IMG/VR virus record: IMGVR_UViG_3300011113_000434
Span: 1-54,750 of that record
DNA: 54,750 nucleotides
Strand: one strand, 5' to 3'
Source: a virus
Shown here: piece after piece, positions 24,101 to 31,776 of the stretch
Numbering within the stretch: the stretch's first letter is position 1
Layout of the letters: each line of letters begins with the position of its first letter
Notes under the pieces: model-generated
What the model saw: only the letters and a program-made list of their open reading frames with translations
What the model was told of the DNA's origin: nothing
Database searches by the model: none
Translations under genes and position numbers: made by a program

Positions 24101-27100
24101 ACTAGTGATATTCCATTCGTAATGAATGGGTCTGTAAGATCTTCCGATACTCTTGATTTTAGACCAAGAGTAGCAGACTTTACTACATATCTTTATTCTC
24201 CATTTGCATTTACTTCAAGACTGTTTGGCAATTCTACTTCAAATACAACTCCAGTTTTAACCCCAAATGAAAGTACTTTAATAGGATATTCTTATTATCT
24301 TCCAAGAATTGATAAGATTGTTTTAAACAAAGAAGGAGACTTTACTTACTTAAAAGGTTCTTCATCTTTAAATCCAAAAGCACCTCTGAATGCTGAAGAG
24401 GCAATGGAAATTGCAACGGTAACTCTACCAGCTTATCTTTATAATCCAAAAGATGCTTCAATTTCTCTTGTAGACAATAGAAGATATACTATGAGAGATA
24501 TTGGAAAACTTGAAGATAGAATTGAAACTCTTGAAAAAGTAACTTCTCTTTCTCTTCTTGAAGTAGATACCAAAACCTTACAGATTCAAGATTCTGATGG
24601 TCTAACTAGATTTAAGTCTGGATTTTTTGTTGATGACTTTAAAAATAATGATTTGATTGATAAAACTGCAAAGGCAGATATCAATGTAAATAATGGGGAA
24701 TTGGTTGTTCCAACTGATCGATATTCACTAAAAGCGGAGATTGCTCTTAATTCTAGTTTAAATCAGTCAACTTCAGATTTTAGTACAGATTTAGCACTTT
24801 TAGATCCAAATGTTAGAAAAACTGGAGATTTAATTACTTTAAACTATCAAGAAAAAGGATGGATTGAACAACCACTGGCATCAAGAGTTGAAAATGTCAA
24901 TCCATTTAATATGGTTGAATTCAACGGAAATGTATTTTTACGTCCAGCATCAGATAGTTGGGTAAGAAATGTTTATGTACCAGGTTTTACAAGGCATGTA
25001 ACTGGTGGAGGTGACTATGAATATATCGAAAATATTAAAATTGCTACTGCTCCAGAAGAATGGATGAGATCAAGGAACGTTGAATTCCTTGCAGGTGGTC
25101 TGAAGCCATTAACAACTTACTACACATTCCTAGACAGTGTTAGTGGAATTGATGTAATTCCAAAAATTCTAGAAATTCAAATGATCTCTGGAGTATTCCA
25201 AATTGGAGAAGATGTTGAAGGATTTGTTGGCGGTAAAAAAATCATTACATTTAGAGCAACAAAACCAAACCATAAAACTGGACAATATGATAATCCTTCC
25301 AGATCTTATCAAATCAATCCATATGGTGGTGGAACATCGAGCACTCAACAAACGCTACCAGATACTTATTCTGCATCATCAACGGCACTGACAATTGATA
25401 CTGCGGCACTTGCAGCAGAAGCTCAAGGTAAATACTCTGGATATGTTGTTAAAGATGCGGTATTAGTCGGTAAAACAAGTCAAGCTCAAGCAAGAATTAC
25501 TAATGTCAGACTAAAATCTGATAATTGGGGAGACCTTCTTGGATGCTTCTTCCTTAGAGATCCTCTAACAACACCACCACCAACTATCAGAATAGGAACT
25601 GGAGTTAAAACATTTAAAGTTACTTCGAGTTCAACTAATGCAACTCCTCTGCCAGGAAGTCTATTAATTAGTAGTGCAGAAACAAACTATACATCGACAG
25701 GCATTGTTGATACCTATAGACAAGATACGGTTGTTGTTAGAAGACCACCACCACCCCCACCAAGAAGAGGAAAAGATCCTCTTGCACAATCATTTACTGT
25801 TGATGAAACAGGAGCATTCTTAACATCTGTTGATTTATTCTTTGCAAGTAAAGATGAATCTGAGAAGTGTTATGTTGAAGTTAGAACAGTTGAACTAGGA
25901 ACACCAACTAATAATCTAGTTCAAGATTTTGCAACACAAGTTTTAGAACCAAGTCAAGTTGCCATTTCAACCAATGCAACCGTTGCTACTAGAGTAACTT
26001 TCCCATCTCCTGTTTATCTGGAACCAAGAAAAGAATATGCAATTGTTGTTCTCGCACCATCTTCAAATAATTATGAGCTTTGGATTGCAAGAATGGGAGA
26101 AAAAACAGTTAATTCTCAATTCTTACCAGATGCAGAAAGTGTAATTGTTACCAAACAATATACTGGTGGTTCATTGTTCAAATCTCAAAATGGAACGATT
26201 TGGACAGCAAATCAATTTGAAGATATGAAGTTCAAGTTATATAAAGCTAACTTTACTTCTAATGATGGAACTGCTTATTTCTATAATCCAGAATTAGGAT
26301 CAGATGATAACAATGTTCCAACACTTCTTCCAAATTCAATTAAAACTTTACCAAGAAAATTAAAAGTTGGAATCACAACTACCGTTGGCAATATTCTAAG
26401 TAATGTTCTTGTTCCTGGTGTTAAGGTAAGTTCTGGAACACAACCAGGACCTGTTGGATATATTGAAAAAATTGGAGGAAATATTAGTGGAACACCAGTA
26501 ATTACCAATGCTGGTATTGGATATAGTAGTTCTGGTACATTTAATAATGTTCCACTGTATAATATCCTTGGATCTGGTAGTGGAGCGACTGCAAATATTG
26601 TTTTTGCAGGTAATAAAGTAAGTTCTGTTGCAATCGCAAGTACTGGTAGTGGATATGTAGTTGGTGATGTTCTTGGTATCACAACTAGTGCTGTAGTCAA
26701 AGGAACAAATGCTAGATTAACAGTTTCTTCAATTCAAGGTATTGATACTCTTTATCTGAATAATGTTCAAGGAGAAACCTTTACATCAGGAGATGCTCTA
26801 GTTTACTATACAGGTGATACTGCAACATCATTGGCAAGTACAACAATTAGAGGAACAACATCATTGATTAATGAATTAAATGATGGAAGAACTTTTGAAG
26901 TTTCCCAATACAATCACTCAATGCATTCTCCAAATAATGTCGTTGAAATAAAGAATGTAGAACCAAATACTGTCCCAACAACTCTAACATTAGCAGCTTC
27001 ATCTTCAGAAACTACAATCTCTGTTGCAAGCACAATAGGATTTAATAATTTTGAAGGAATAAGCACCAGCCAAGGATATATTAAGATTAACAATGAAATA

Positions 27101-28225
27101 ATGTATTATACCTCAATTACAGCAGGTGGTGCTGGGGCTGGATCTTTGGGAATTAGCAGTAGAGGAATTGATGGATCTGCAATTAGAAATCATAATATTA
27201 ATGATCTGGTTTATAAGTATGAACTTAATGGAGTTTCATTGACAAAGATCAATAAACTACACAGTTTCCCAACTGATGCTGCTCTAAGATCCTCAAATGA
27301 TATGGATAAGTATTATCTTCAAATTGATAGAGCAACTCGTGCAACTGGAAATACTCAATTAAGCTTTACTCAAGAAGCTCAAGTTGGTGGAAGTGACATT
27401 AAAGCATCACAGAATTTCCAATATGATGGAATTGCTCCTCAATTTAATATTATTGCACCAGGTCAATCAACATCAGTTTCTGCTCAGATGAGAACAATTT
27501 CTGGAACCAGTGCTGGTGGTTCTGAAGTTTCTTTCCAAGATCAAGGATTTGAACCAGTTCAGTTAAATGAGATTAATTTACTACCAACAACCAGAATTGT
27601 TTGCTCAAAAGTAAATGAAAATGCTAGATTAACAAATATTCCAAGAAATAAATCATTAACATTTGGAATAAGAATGCAAACATCTGATCCTAATCTTTCC
27701 CCTGTTATTGATACTGGTGAAGTTTCTGAGTTTGTATTCCGTAGAAGCAGACTCAATAAACCAGTTTCTAATTATGTTGTTGATGGTAGAGTAAATTCTG
27801 TAGATCAAGATCCACACTCAGCAATCTACATTTCGAATAAAGTTGATCTTGCTCAACCAGCAACTTCATTGAAGGCGATTGTTTCTGCATATAGAGACTC
27901 TTCTGCTGATTTCAGAGTTCTTTATAGATTATTCCATGCAGATTCAAATGGTGTAGACCCTGCTTATGAATTATTCCCAGGATATGATAACCTAATTGAT
28001 ACAAACGGTGATGGATATGGAGATGTAATTATTGATAGTAACTTAAATAGTGGAAGAGCAGATGCCTTTGTCAAGGCAAGTAGAGATAATGAATTCTTCG
28101 ATTATCAGTTCACTATAGATCAACTATCGCCATTTATTGGATATCAAATTAAGATTGTTATGAATGGCACTAATGAAGCGCGTTCACCAAGATTTAAAGA
28201 TCTAAGAACAATTGCACTTGCCTGA
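21119..28225 (+). CDS. DUF4815-type large virion structural protein (2368 aa)
   Basis: The N-terminus (INPYYDDFDKYNNFYRVLFK, then PVQARELTTLQSILQNQVESF) is the hallmark of DUF4815 phage structural proteins, thought to link fibres or peripheral baseplate parts. Further on are beta-rich repeats, a six-Pro linker near residue 1542, and a DPLAQSFTVDETGAFLTSVD module (about 1553). These are followed by GSGY-type repeats (about 1781-1861) and a D-E-M/RG-GT-H-like module near 1990-2037 (INNEIMYYTSI ... SSRGIDGSAIRNH). It lies directly after gp8, where T4 has 9 and 10. I recall such proteins being labelled structural or VrlC-like in cyanophages, but did not verify that. No enzymatic motif is seen. 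Confidence 0.8.
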   Translation: MPQKTNLNINPYYDDFDKYNNFYRVLFKPGYPVQARELTTLQSILQNQVESFGSHIFKEGSMVIPGGITYDLNYYAIKINPDHLGIDIALYIDQLVGLTLEGQTSGVTATVLGYLIPPDEGVETPTLFVKYKNSNNDAEFDTFNDKEVLITQSTITYGNTLINSGETVATVYPLNASAIGSRVNLAAGVYFIRGTFVDVQSSTVVLDPYENTPSYRVGLTILEEIVTSSDDSSLYDNAKGFSNYAAPGADRLKISAILSKKSLTDFDDKSFVELLRIDNGEVKKLQDKSQYSIIKDYFAKRTFEESGDYSIGNFKVEVTNSLNDRISSNGIYLDDQKTDSGNTPSDDLMCVKVSSGKAYVRGFDIDKVSTTVLDVEKPRDTSTVSSALVPFELGSLVRVNNVYGTPFVGINNNSSIVYLQNRRKETNTVGSGLTIGQARVYTYNLTESPYSQPSTQWDLYLFDIQTYTVITLNTSLTPQQCPQSSYIRGVSSGASGYVADSNTGATVTLLQTAGSFIAGEQILINESSEFSRSIQSVKAYNADDIKSVYQNSTSITTKLKTAFTADLVLQKSVPPGFNATDAIFIDNTGIATCAGKSFLGIRSDAIIRYQRPGIATETYSRVQYVSSDGFTMKLTGITSVANVCNGDLPIGITSTFNGPFKIGVPKIKQNDEASLYARLTSQNIASVNLGNSNILINSQLTEQSTSAAGSLVVNVSTTGISSAFFEAFDYDRYSVIYSDGTIESLRSDQVVFDLNSTQLTINGLRASQTNNVTVNTTVRKISVTNKVKQFLRSQKLDVTRTVSAATATLSGLSTSPYYGVRVEDREISLNVPDVVNVIAVYESLNQNAPILDKLSFVSGLNLDTATILGEQIVGSTSGAIAQLATKVPGVNGTQVEFVYLNDSKFQVGELATFKESNISANIQTITQGTYLDISDRYDLDKGQKEQYYDYSKLVRKLGSADPKRRLLVIYNRYDVPASDTGDVFTVNSYPSERFTSDIPFVMNGSVRSSDTLDFRPRVADFTTYLYSPFAFTSRLFGNSTSNTTPVLTPNESTLIGYSYYLPRIDKIVLNKEGDFTYLKGSSSLNPKAPLNAEEAMEIATVTLPAYLYNPKDASISLVDNRRYTMRDIGKLEDRIETLEKVTSLSLLEVDTKTLQIQDSDGLTRFKSGFFVDDFKNNDLIDKTAKADINVNNGELVVPTDRYSLKAEIALNSSLNQSTSDFSTDLALLDPNVRKTGDLITLNYQEKGWIEQPLASRVENVNPFNMVEFNGNVFLRPASDSWVRNVYVPGFTRHVTGGGDYEYIENIKIATAPEEWMRSRNVEFLAGGLKPLTTYYTFLDSVSGIDVIPKILEIQMISGVFQIGEDVEGFVGGKKIITFRATKPNHKTGQYDNPSRSYQINPYGGGTSSTQQTLPDTYSASSTALTIDTAALAAEAQGKYSGYVVKDAVLVGKTSQAQARITNVRLKSDNWGDLLGCFFLRDPLTTPPPTIRIGTGVKTFKVTSSSTNATPLPGSLLISSAETNYTSTGIVDTYRQDTVVVRRPPPPPPRRGKDPLAQSFTVDETGAFLTSVDLFFASKDESEKCYVEVRTVELGTPTNNLVQDFATQVLEPSQVAISTNATVATRVTFPSPVYLEPRKEYAIVVLAPSSNNYELWIARMGEKTVNSQFLPDAESVIVTKQYTGGSLFKSQNGTIWTANQFEDMKFKLYKANFTSNDGTAYFYNPELGSDDNNVPTLLPNSIKTLPRKLKVGITTTVGNILSNVLVPGVKVSSGTQPGPVGYIEKIGGNISGTPVITNAGIGYSSSGTFNNVPLYNILGSGSGATANIVFAGNKVSSVAIASTGSGYVVGDVLGITTSAVVKGTNARLTVSSIQGIDTLYLNNVQGETFTSGDALVYYTGDTATSLASTTIRGTTSLINELNDGRTFEVSQYNHSMHSPNNVVEIKNVEPNTVPTTLTLAASSSETTISVASTIGFNNFEGISTSQGYIKINNEIMYYTSITAGGAGAGSLGISSRGIDGSAIRNHNINDLVYKYELNGVSLTKINKLHSFPTDAALRSSNDMDKYYLQIDRATRATGNTQLSFTQEAQVGGSDIKASQNFQYDGIAPQFNIIAPGQSTSVSAQMRTISGTSAGGSEVSFQDQGFEPVQLNEINLLPTTRIVCSKVNENARLTNIPRNKSLTFGIRMQTSDPNLSPVIDTGEVSEFVFRRSRLNKPVSNYVVDGRVNSVDQDPHSAIYISNKVDLAQPATSLKAIVSAYRDSSADFRVLYRLFHADSNGVDPAYELFPGYDNLIDTNGDGYGDVIIDSNLNSGRADAFVKASRDNEFFDYQFTIDQLSPFIGYQIKIVMNGTNEARSPRFKDLRTIALA

Positions 28226-28226
28226 T

Positions 28227-28424
28227 ATGTTGAGAGTTGAAGGACATAAAAATCTTTACAGAGATGAAAACTCTGGAGCTATTCTGAACACTGATACTGT
28301 TGGTTATTCTGAATATGTCAAGCAAAGAGAATCTAGAAAAAAAGAAAGAGAAGAGATTAAAGATTTAAAAAATGAGATCAATGAGATTAAATCTCTTCTC
28401 AGAGCATTATTAGACAGACAATAG
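28227..28424 (+). CDS. small coiled-coil protein, 65 aa
   Basis: I choose ATG 28227, one base after the preceding stop; the open frame has a TTG at 28212 inside the upstream gene. The product begins MLRVEGHKNLYRDENSGAIL and continues to a heptad-like helix (REEIKDLKNEINEIKSLLRA), ending in DRQ. I recall near-identical small proteins directly downstream of DUF4815 proteins in cyanophages. The helix suggests oligomerisation, perhaps a chaperone or trimerisation partner for the large fibre-type protein. The function is not established. Confidence 0.7.
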   Translation: MLRVEGHKNLYRDENSGAILNTDTVGYSEYVKQRESRKKEREEIKDLKNEINEIKSLLRALLDRQ

Positions 28425-28428
28425 TAAA

Positions 28429-28436
28429 TATAAATA
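28429..28436 (+). promoter_or_regulatory. T4-type late promoter TATAAATA
   Basis: Exact match to the T4 late octamer, 5 bases after the coiled-coil gene stop and 24 bases before the next ATG (28460). An overlapping TAAATAAATATAG continues downstream. Confidence 0.7.
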
Positions 28437-28459
28437 AATATAGAATTTGACTGTTATAA

Positions 28460-28804
28460 ATGGCAGCAGTATATGTCAGTAATATAGTTATTAACGCTGG
28501 GACTGACTTTAGTCAAATTTTTTCGCTTGAAAATAGCACTTCTAGTTCTAATTTGAATTTATCAAATTATTCGATGAGTGCTCAAATGAGAAAACATTCT
28601 GGAAGTAGTTCTGCTGTTGTTTTTGCTGCATCTATTTTTGATCCTAATGCAGGAAACGTTAGCATATCTCTTGGATCCACGATTACATCTACATTAAAAC
28701 CAGGAAGATATGTTTATGATGTCATTATAACAGATAATGTTACAAACATAAAAACTCGTGTTGTGGAAGGTATGGCCCTCGTCAGAGAAGGAGTTACCCG
28801 ATAA
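28460..28804 (+). CDS. BppU-N/Ig-like small structural protein, 114 aa
   Basis: The pattern VINAGTDFSQIFSLEN, then LNLSNYSMSAQMRKHSGSS, then LKPGRYVYDVIITD resembles the Ig-like N-terminal domain of phage baseplate/receptor-binding proteins (BppU-N family). It is all-beta, with no signal peptide. Its TAA overlaps the next ATG (TAATG), so it is translationally coupled to the following gene. It heads the late operon running to gp14/gp15 and probably caps or attaches a fibre. The domain call is from pattern only. Confidence 0.65.
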   Translation: MAAVYVSNIVINAGTDFSQIFSLENSTSSSNLNLSNYSMSAQMRKHSGSSSAVVFAASIFDPNAGNVSISLGSTITSTLKPGRYVYDVIITDNVTNIKTRVVEGMALVREGVTR

Positions 28805-29031
28805 TGGCAGACATTAGAGTTAGAGTTGGGCAACAAAATGCTATCAAGGTCGTTTCCTCTATTGCAGGAGACGTTGGAGGAAGCCTCGCAGGACTAAGTG
28901 ACGTAAATGCACCATTTCTATCTGATGGGATGGTTCTTGTATATAATGCCTCAACAAATAAATGGGATGCGACTTTAGAATTAACACCAGGACTTACACA
29001 GAATTTAGACATCAACGGAGGTAGCTTCTAA
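28804..29031 (+). CDS. small fibre-associated protein, 75 aa
   Basis: It starts with MADIRVRVGQQNAIKVVSS, an N-terminus I associate with cyanophage virion proteins. It contains a LSDV...DGMVLVYNASTNKWDAT segment common in phage fibre-attachment regions and ends DINGGSF, nearly the same terminal motif as the next protein (TLDGGTF). TAATG overlaps couple it to both neighbours. It could be a short adaptor or remnant of a longer fibre. I assign a structural role by context. Confidence 0.65.
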   Translation: MADIRVRVGQQNAIKVVSSIAGDVGGSLAGLSDVNAPFLSDGMVLVYNASTNKWDATLELTPGLTQNLDINGGSF

Positions 29032-30689
29032 TGGCAAGTATCATTAGAGTTAAAAGATCTACTGGTACTAATATCCCAGGAAGTTTGCAATGGGGCGAAT
29101 TAGCCTATGTGACTGGTATTGGTAGCTACGGTGGATTAAACCAATATAAAGATAGAGTTTTCATCGGAGACGATGGATCTAACGTTCTATCCATAGGTGG
29201 TCGTTACTATACATCTATGATGGAACATGCCCCAGGTAATTTGACTGGGGTAACAAATACCAGAAATAGTGATGGTGGTATTGTTGTAATTGTCGATTCA
29301 AATAGAAAGATTGATGAATGGAACGTTGACAACCTTAAAATGGATACAAATATTGTATCCAGTACTAATACCAATGGTGACATTATTATAGATCCCAATG
29401 GGACTGGAAACTTCATCTTTACTGGTGGAACATCTCAAAAATTTAGAATCAACGATGGAACGGTAGATCGTTTTGTTGTTGATACAATCACTGGATCAGT
29501 AGATTATAATCAAGGCACTTTAACATCAAATGCTCCTGTTGTAGAATCTTGGGCAACTTGGAACAATGCTGGAATTGCATTTACTGGCATAATTTTCAAT
29601 GCAACTAATACAGCATCTGCAAATGGATCTAGTTTACTTAGATTAATTGCCAACGGTCAAGATGTATTTTCTGTTGGTGTAAATGGAATCACCACAACTA
29701 CAGGCATTGGCACCGTTGTTTCTGGAAATGGTGGTCCTGGTAACTTCTTTGTTCAGAACTTACTCAGTGCTCAAACAACCACAACCCAAAACTTAAATAT
29801 TTTAAGCTCACTGAATCTTATTGGTATCACAACCTTTACAGGAAGAATAAACCAAACTGGATTATTCTTTAACCAAGGTGGTGCTGTAATTGATAACGTT
29901 GCAATTTCTTCAAACGTAATTTCAACTAAATCTGGCGCTGGAAACCAATTATTCATTGACCCATTCCCCGATGGATTAAGCAATGAAGGAACGGTTATCA
30001 TTAAAGGTGACCTTCAAGTTGATGGTACTACAATTACAGTTAACTCAACTAATGCAACTGTTAATGAACCAATTCTAAAACTTGGTGATGTTACAACTGA
30101 AAGAGTTGTAATGTCTCCAGCTCTTGCTGGTGTTAACACAATCAGGCTTGATTCTGTAGTTGGATTAAATGCGAATGATGTTGTAAGTGGATCAACTGCT
30201 CTATCAGCACAGGGATTATCAACTATTACTTCCGTTGATAGCACTAATAAGATTATTACAATTCAAAATAACCTAGCAGTTGGTGGAATTTCAACAACAA
30301 CTAGATTAACGATTACTACTGGATATGATACAAACACTGATCGTGGTATTGCATATAGTTATAACACTGGAGTTGGAACTGCATCTAACAAATTAGGATT
30401 TTTTGGATACGATGATAGCACTGGATATTGGACTTATGTTCCAGATGCTACAAATACTAACAGTGTAATCAGTGGTGTTAAAGGTACTCTTGATGTTGGT
30501 GCAATTTATCTTGACTGGGCGGTATCTGGAATAAATACGAGAGGATCACTTTATTTCAACTCTGCTGGTAAAATTATCAGCACAAACTCACCAGAAACTG
30601 GATACGCAACAACTTCAAATTATGTTTTAACCACTGACGCTTCAAACGTACCAGTCTGGACAAATACCCTTGACGGAGGAACTTTCTAA
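29031..30689 (+). CDS. tail fibre-like adhesin with Mtd-N-like N-terminus (552 aa)
   Basis: The N-terminus (IRVKRSTGTNIPGSLQWGEL ... DRVFIGDDGSNV) resembles the N-terminal domain of major tropism determinant-type adhesins, which trimerise on the baseplate. The middle is Gly/Ser/Thr/Asn-rich beta sequence typical of fibrous trimers. A VDGTTITVNSTNATVNEPIL segment is common in phage fibres. The C-terminus ends VPVWTNTLDGGTF. It lies where T4 has genes 9-12/wac, so it is a likely receptor-binding or fibre protein. I see no template or variable repeat for diversification nearby. Confidence 0.7.
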   Translation: MASIIRVKRSTGTNIPGSLQWGELAYVTGIGSYGGLNQYKDRVFIGDDGSNVLSIGGRYYTSMMEHAPGNLTGVTNTRNSDGGIVVIVDSNRKIDEWNVDNLKMDTNIVSSTNTNGDIIIDPNGTGNFIFTGGTSQKFRINDGTVDRFVVDTITGSVDYNQGTLTSNAPVVESWATWNNAGIAFTGIIFNATNTASANGSSLLRLIANGQDVFSVGVNGITTTTGIGTVVSGNGGPGNFFVQNLLSAQTTTTQNLNILSSLNLIGITTFTGRINQTGLFFNQGGAVIDNVAISSNVISTKSGAGNQLFIDPFPDGLSNEGTVIIKGDLQVDGTTITVNSTNATVNEPILKLGDVTTERVVMSPALAGVNTIRLDSVVGLNANDVVSGSTALSAQGLSTITSVDSTNKIITIQNNLAVGGISTTTRLTITTGYDTNTDRGIAYSYNTGVGTASNKLGFFGYDDSTGYWTYVPDATNTNSVISGVKGTLDVGAIYLDWAVSGINTRGSLYFNSAGKIISTNSPETGYATTSNYVLTTDASNVPVWTNTLDGGTF

Positions 30690-30691
30690 AA

Positions 30692-30934
30692 ATGGATAGT
30701 GAAATTGATGTGAATTTTTTAGTAAGCATTTATAATCAAAGATTAAATGTTTTAAATAGTCAAAATATTCTTCTAGAGGCTAAAATTCAATCATTGATGA
30801 AACAGTTTGAAGAAGAAAAAAATAAATTATTGATTAGAAATCTTGAGTTGCAAAGACAAATTGATATTCTAAATCCTGAAAAACCAACCGCAACAACTAA
30901 AGTCAAAAAAGGCGATTATGCTGAGGAGGGATAA
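30692..30934 (+). CDS. coiled-coil protein, 80 aa
   Basis: Almost the whole protein is one heptad-patterned helix (NQRLNVLNSQNILLEAKIQS, then QFEEEKNKLLIRNLELQRQI). It is followed by a short basic then acidic tail (KVKKGDYAEEG). The ATG lies two bases after the adhesin stop and the TAA overlaps the gp13 ATG. It might be a fibre chaperone or a small neck/whisker component; its place before gene 13 is where T4 has wac (fibritin), itself a coiled coil. It is far too short to be a full fibritin. The function is unassigned. Confidence 0.6.
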   Translation: MDSEIDVNFLVSIYNQRLNVLNSQNILLEAKIQSLMKQFEEEKNKLLIRNLELQRQIDILNPEKPTATTKVKKGDYAEEG

Positions 30935-31776
30935 TGGCAAAGCCAAGTACCAGGCAAGAACTTATTGATTATTGTTTAAGGAAACTTGGTGCGCCAGTCC
31001 TTGAGATTAATGTTGATGAGGATCAAATTGATGATTTGGTGGATGATGCCCTTCAATATTTTAATGAAAGGCATTTTGATGGCGTTGAAAGAATGTATCT
31101 TAAATATAAAATTACAGAGAATGATGTAAATAGAGGAAAAGCAAAGGATACTACAGGTGTTGGAATAGTCACTACAACTGCAACTTCAAATATTACTGGT
31201 TACGGTCCAACTACTTTTAATTTCTACGAAACTTCAAATTATATACAAGTTCCAGATTCTGTAATTGGAATTGAAAAGGTATTTAAGTTTGATACTAGTT
31301 CAATTTCTAGTGGAATGTTTAGTATTAAGTATCAATTGTTTTTAAACGATCTCTATTATTTTAATTCTGTTGAACTATTACAATATGCAATGGTAAAAAG
31401 TTACTTAGAAGATATAGACTTTTTACTAACGACTGACAAACAGATTAGATTTAATAAAAGACAAAATCGTCTTTACTTAGATATTGACTGGGCTGCAAAG
31501 GCAGATGATACATTTTTAGTTATTGATTGTTATCGAGCTCTTGATCCAAATGACTTTAATAAAGTTTGGAATGACTCATTCTTGAAAAAATATTTAACCG
31601 CATTAATTAAAAAACAGTGGGGTCAAAATTTAATTAAATTCCAAGGAGTTAAACTTCCTGGTGGCATTGAATTAAATGGCAGACAAATTTACGAAGATGC
31701 TCTAAGGGAACTAGAAGAAATCAAGTCTGTAATGACAACCGAATATGAACTTCCACCATACGATTTTATTGGATAA
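30934..31776 (+). CDS. 13: neck protein gp13
   Basis: gp13 forms the collar below the portal and, with gp14, is needed for head-tail joining. It has 280 residues (T4 about 309). The N-terminus RQELIDYCLRKLGAPVLEIN, then DDALQYFNERHFDGVERMYL, is diagnostic. The C-terminal ALIKKQWGQNLIKFQGVKLP and GGIELNGRQIYEDALRELEE match the conserved gp13 tail. A Gly/Thr-rich loop (about 70-95) is the variable part. TAATG overlaps on both sides couple it to its neighbours; gp14 follows directly. Confidence 0.93.
   Translation: MAKPSTRQELIDYCLRKLGAPVLEINVDEDQIDDLVDDALQYFNERHFDGVERMYLKYKITENDVNRGKAKDTTGVGIVTTTATSNITGYGPTTFNFYETSNYIQVPDSVIGIEKVFKFDTSSISSGMFSIKYQLFLNDLYYFNSVELLQYAMVKSYLEDIDFLLTTDKQIRFNKRQNRLYLDIDWAAKADDTFLVIDCYRALDPNDFNKVWNDSFLKKYLTALIKKQWGQNLIKFQGVKLPGGIELNGRQIYEDALRELEEIKSVMTTEYELPPYDFIG

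Noticed and set aside
26281-26700. 139-codon - strand frame opposite the DUF4815 gene
   Set aside because: Pro/Leu/Thr-rich product is the expected shadow of Gly/Asn/Val repeat codons; no start signals.
28212-28226. Upstream TTG start for the small coiled-coil protein
   Set aside because: It would overlap the end of the DUF4815 gene; ATG 28227 one base after that stop is the better start.
29031-30689. Diversity-generating retroelement linked to the Mtd-N-like protein
   Set aside because: No reverse transcriptase, template repeat or adenine-biased variable repeat is visible in the window.
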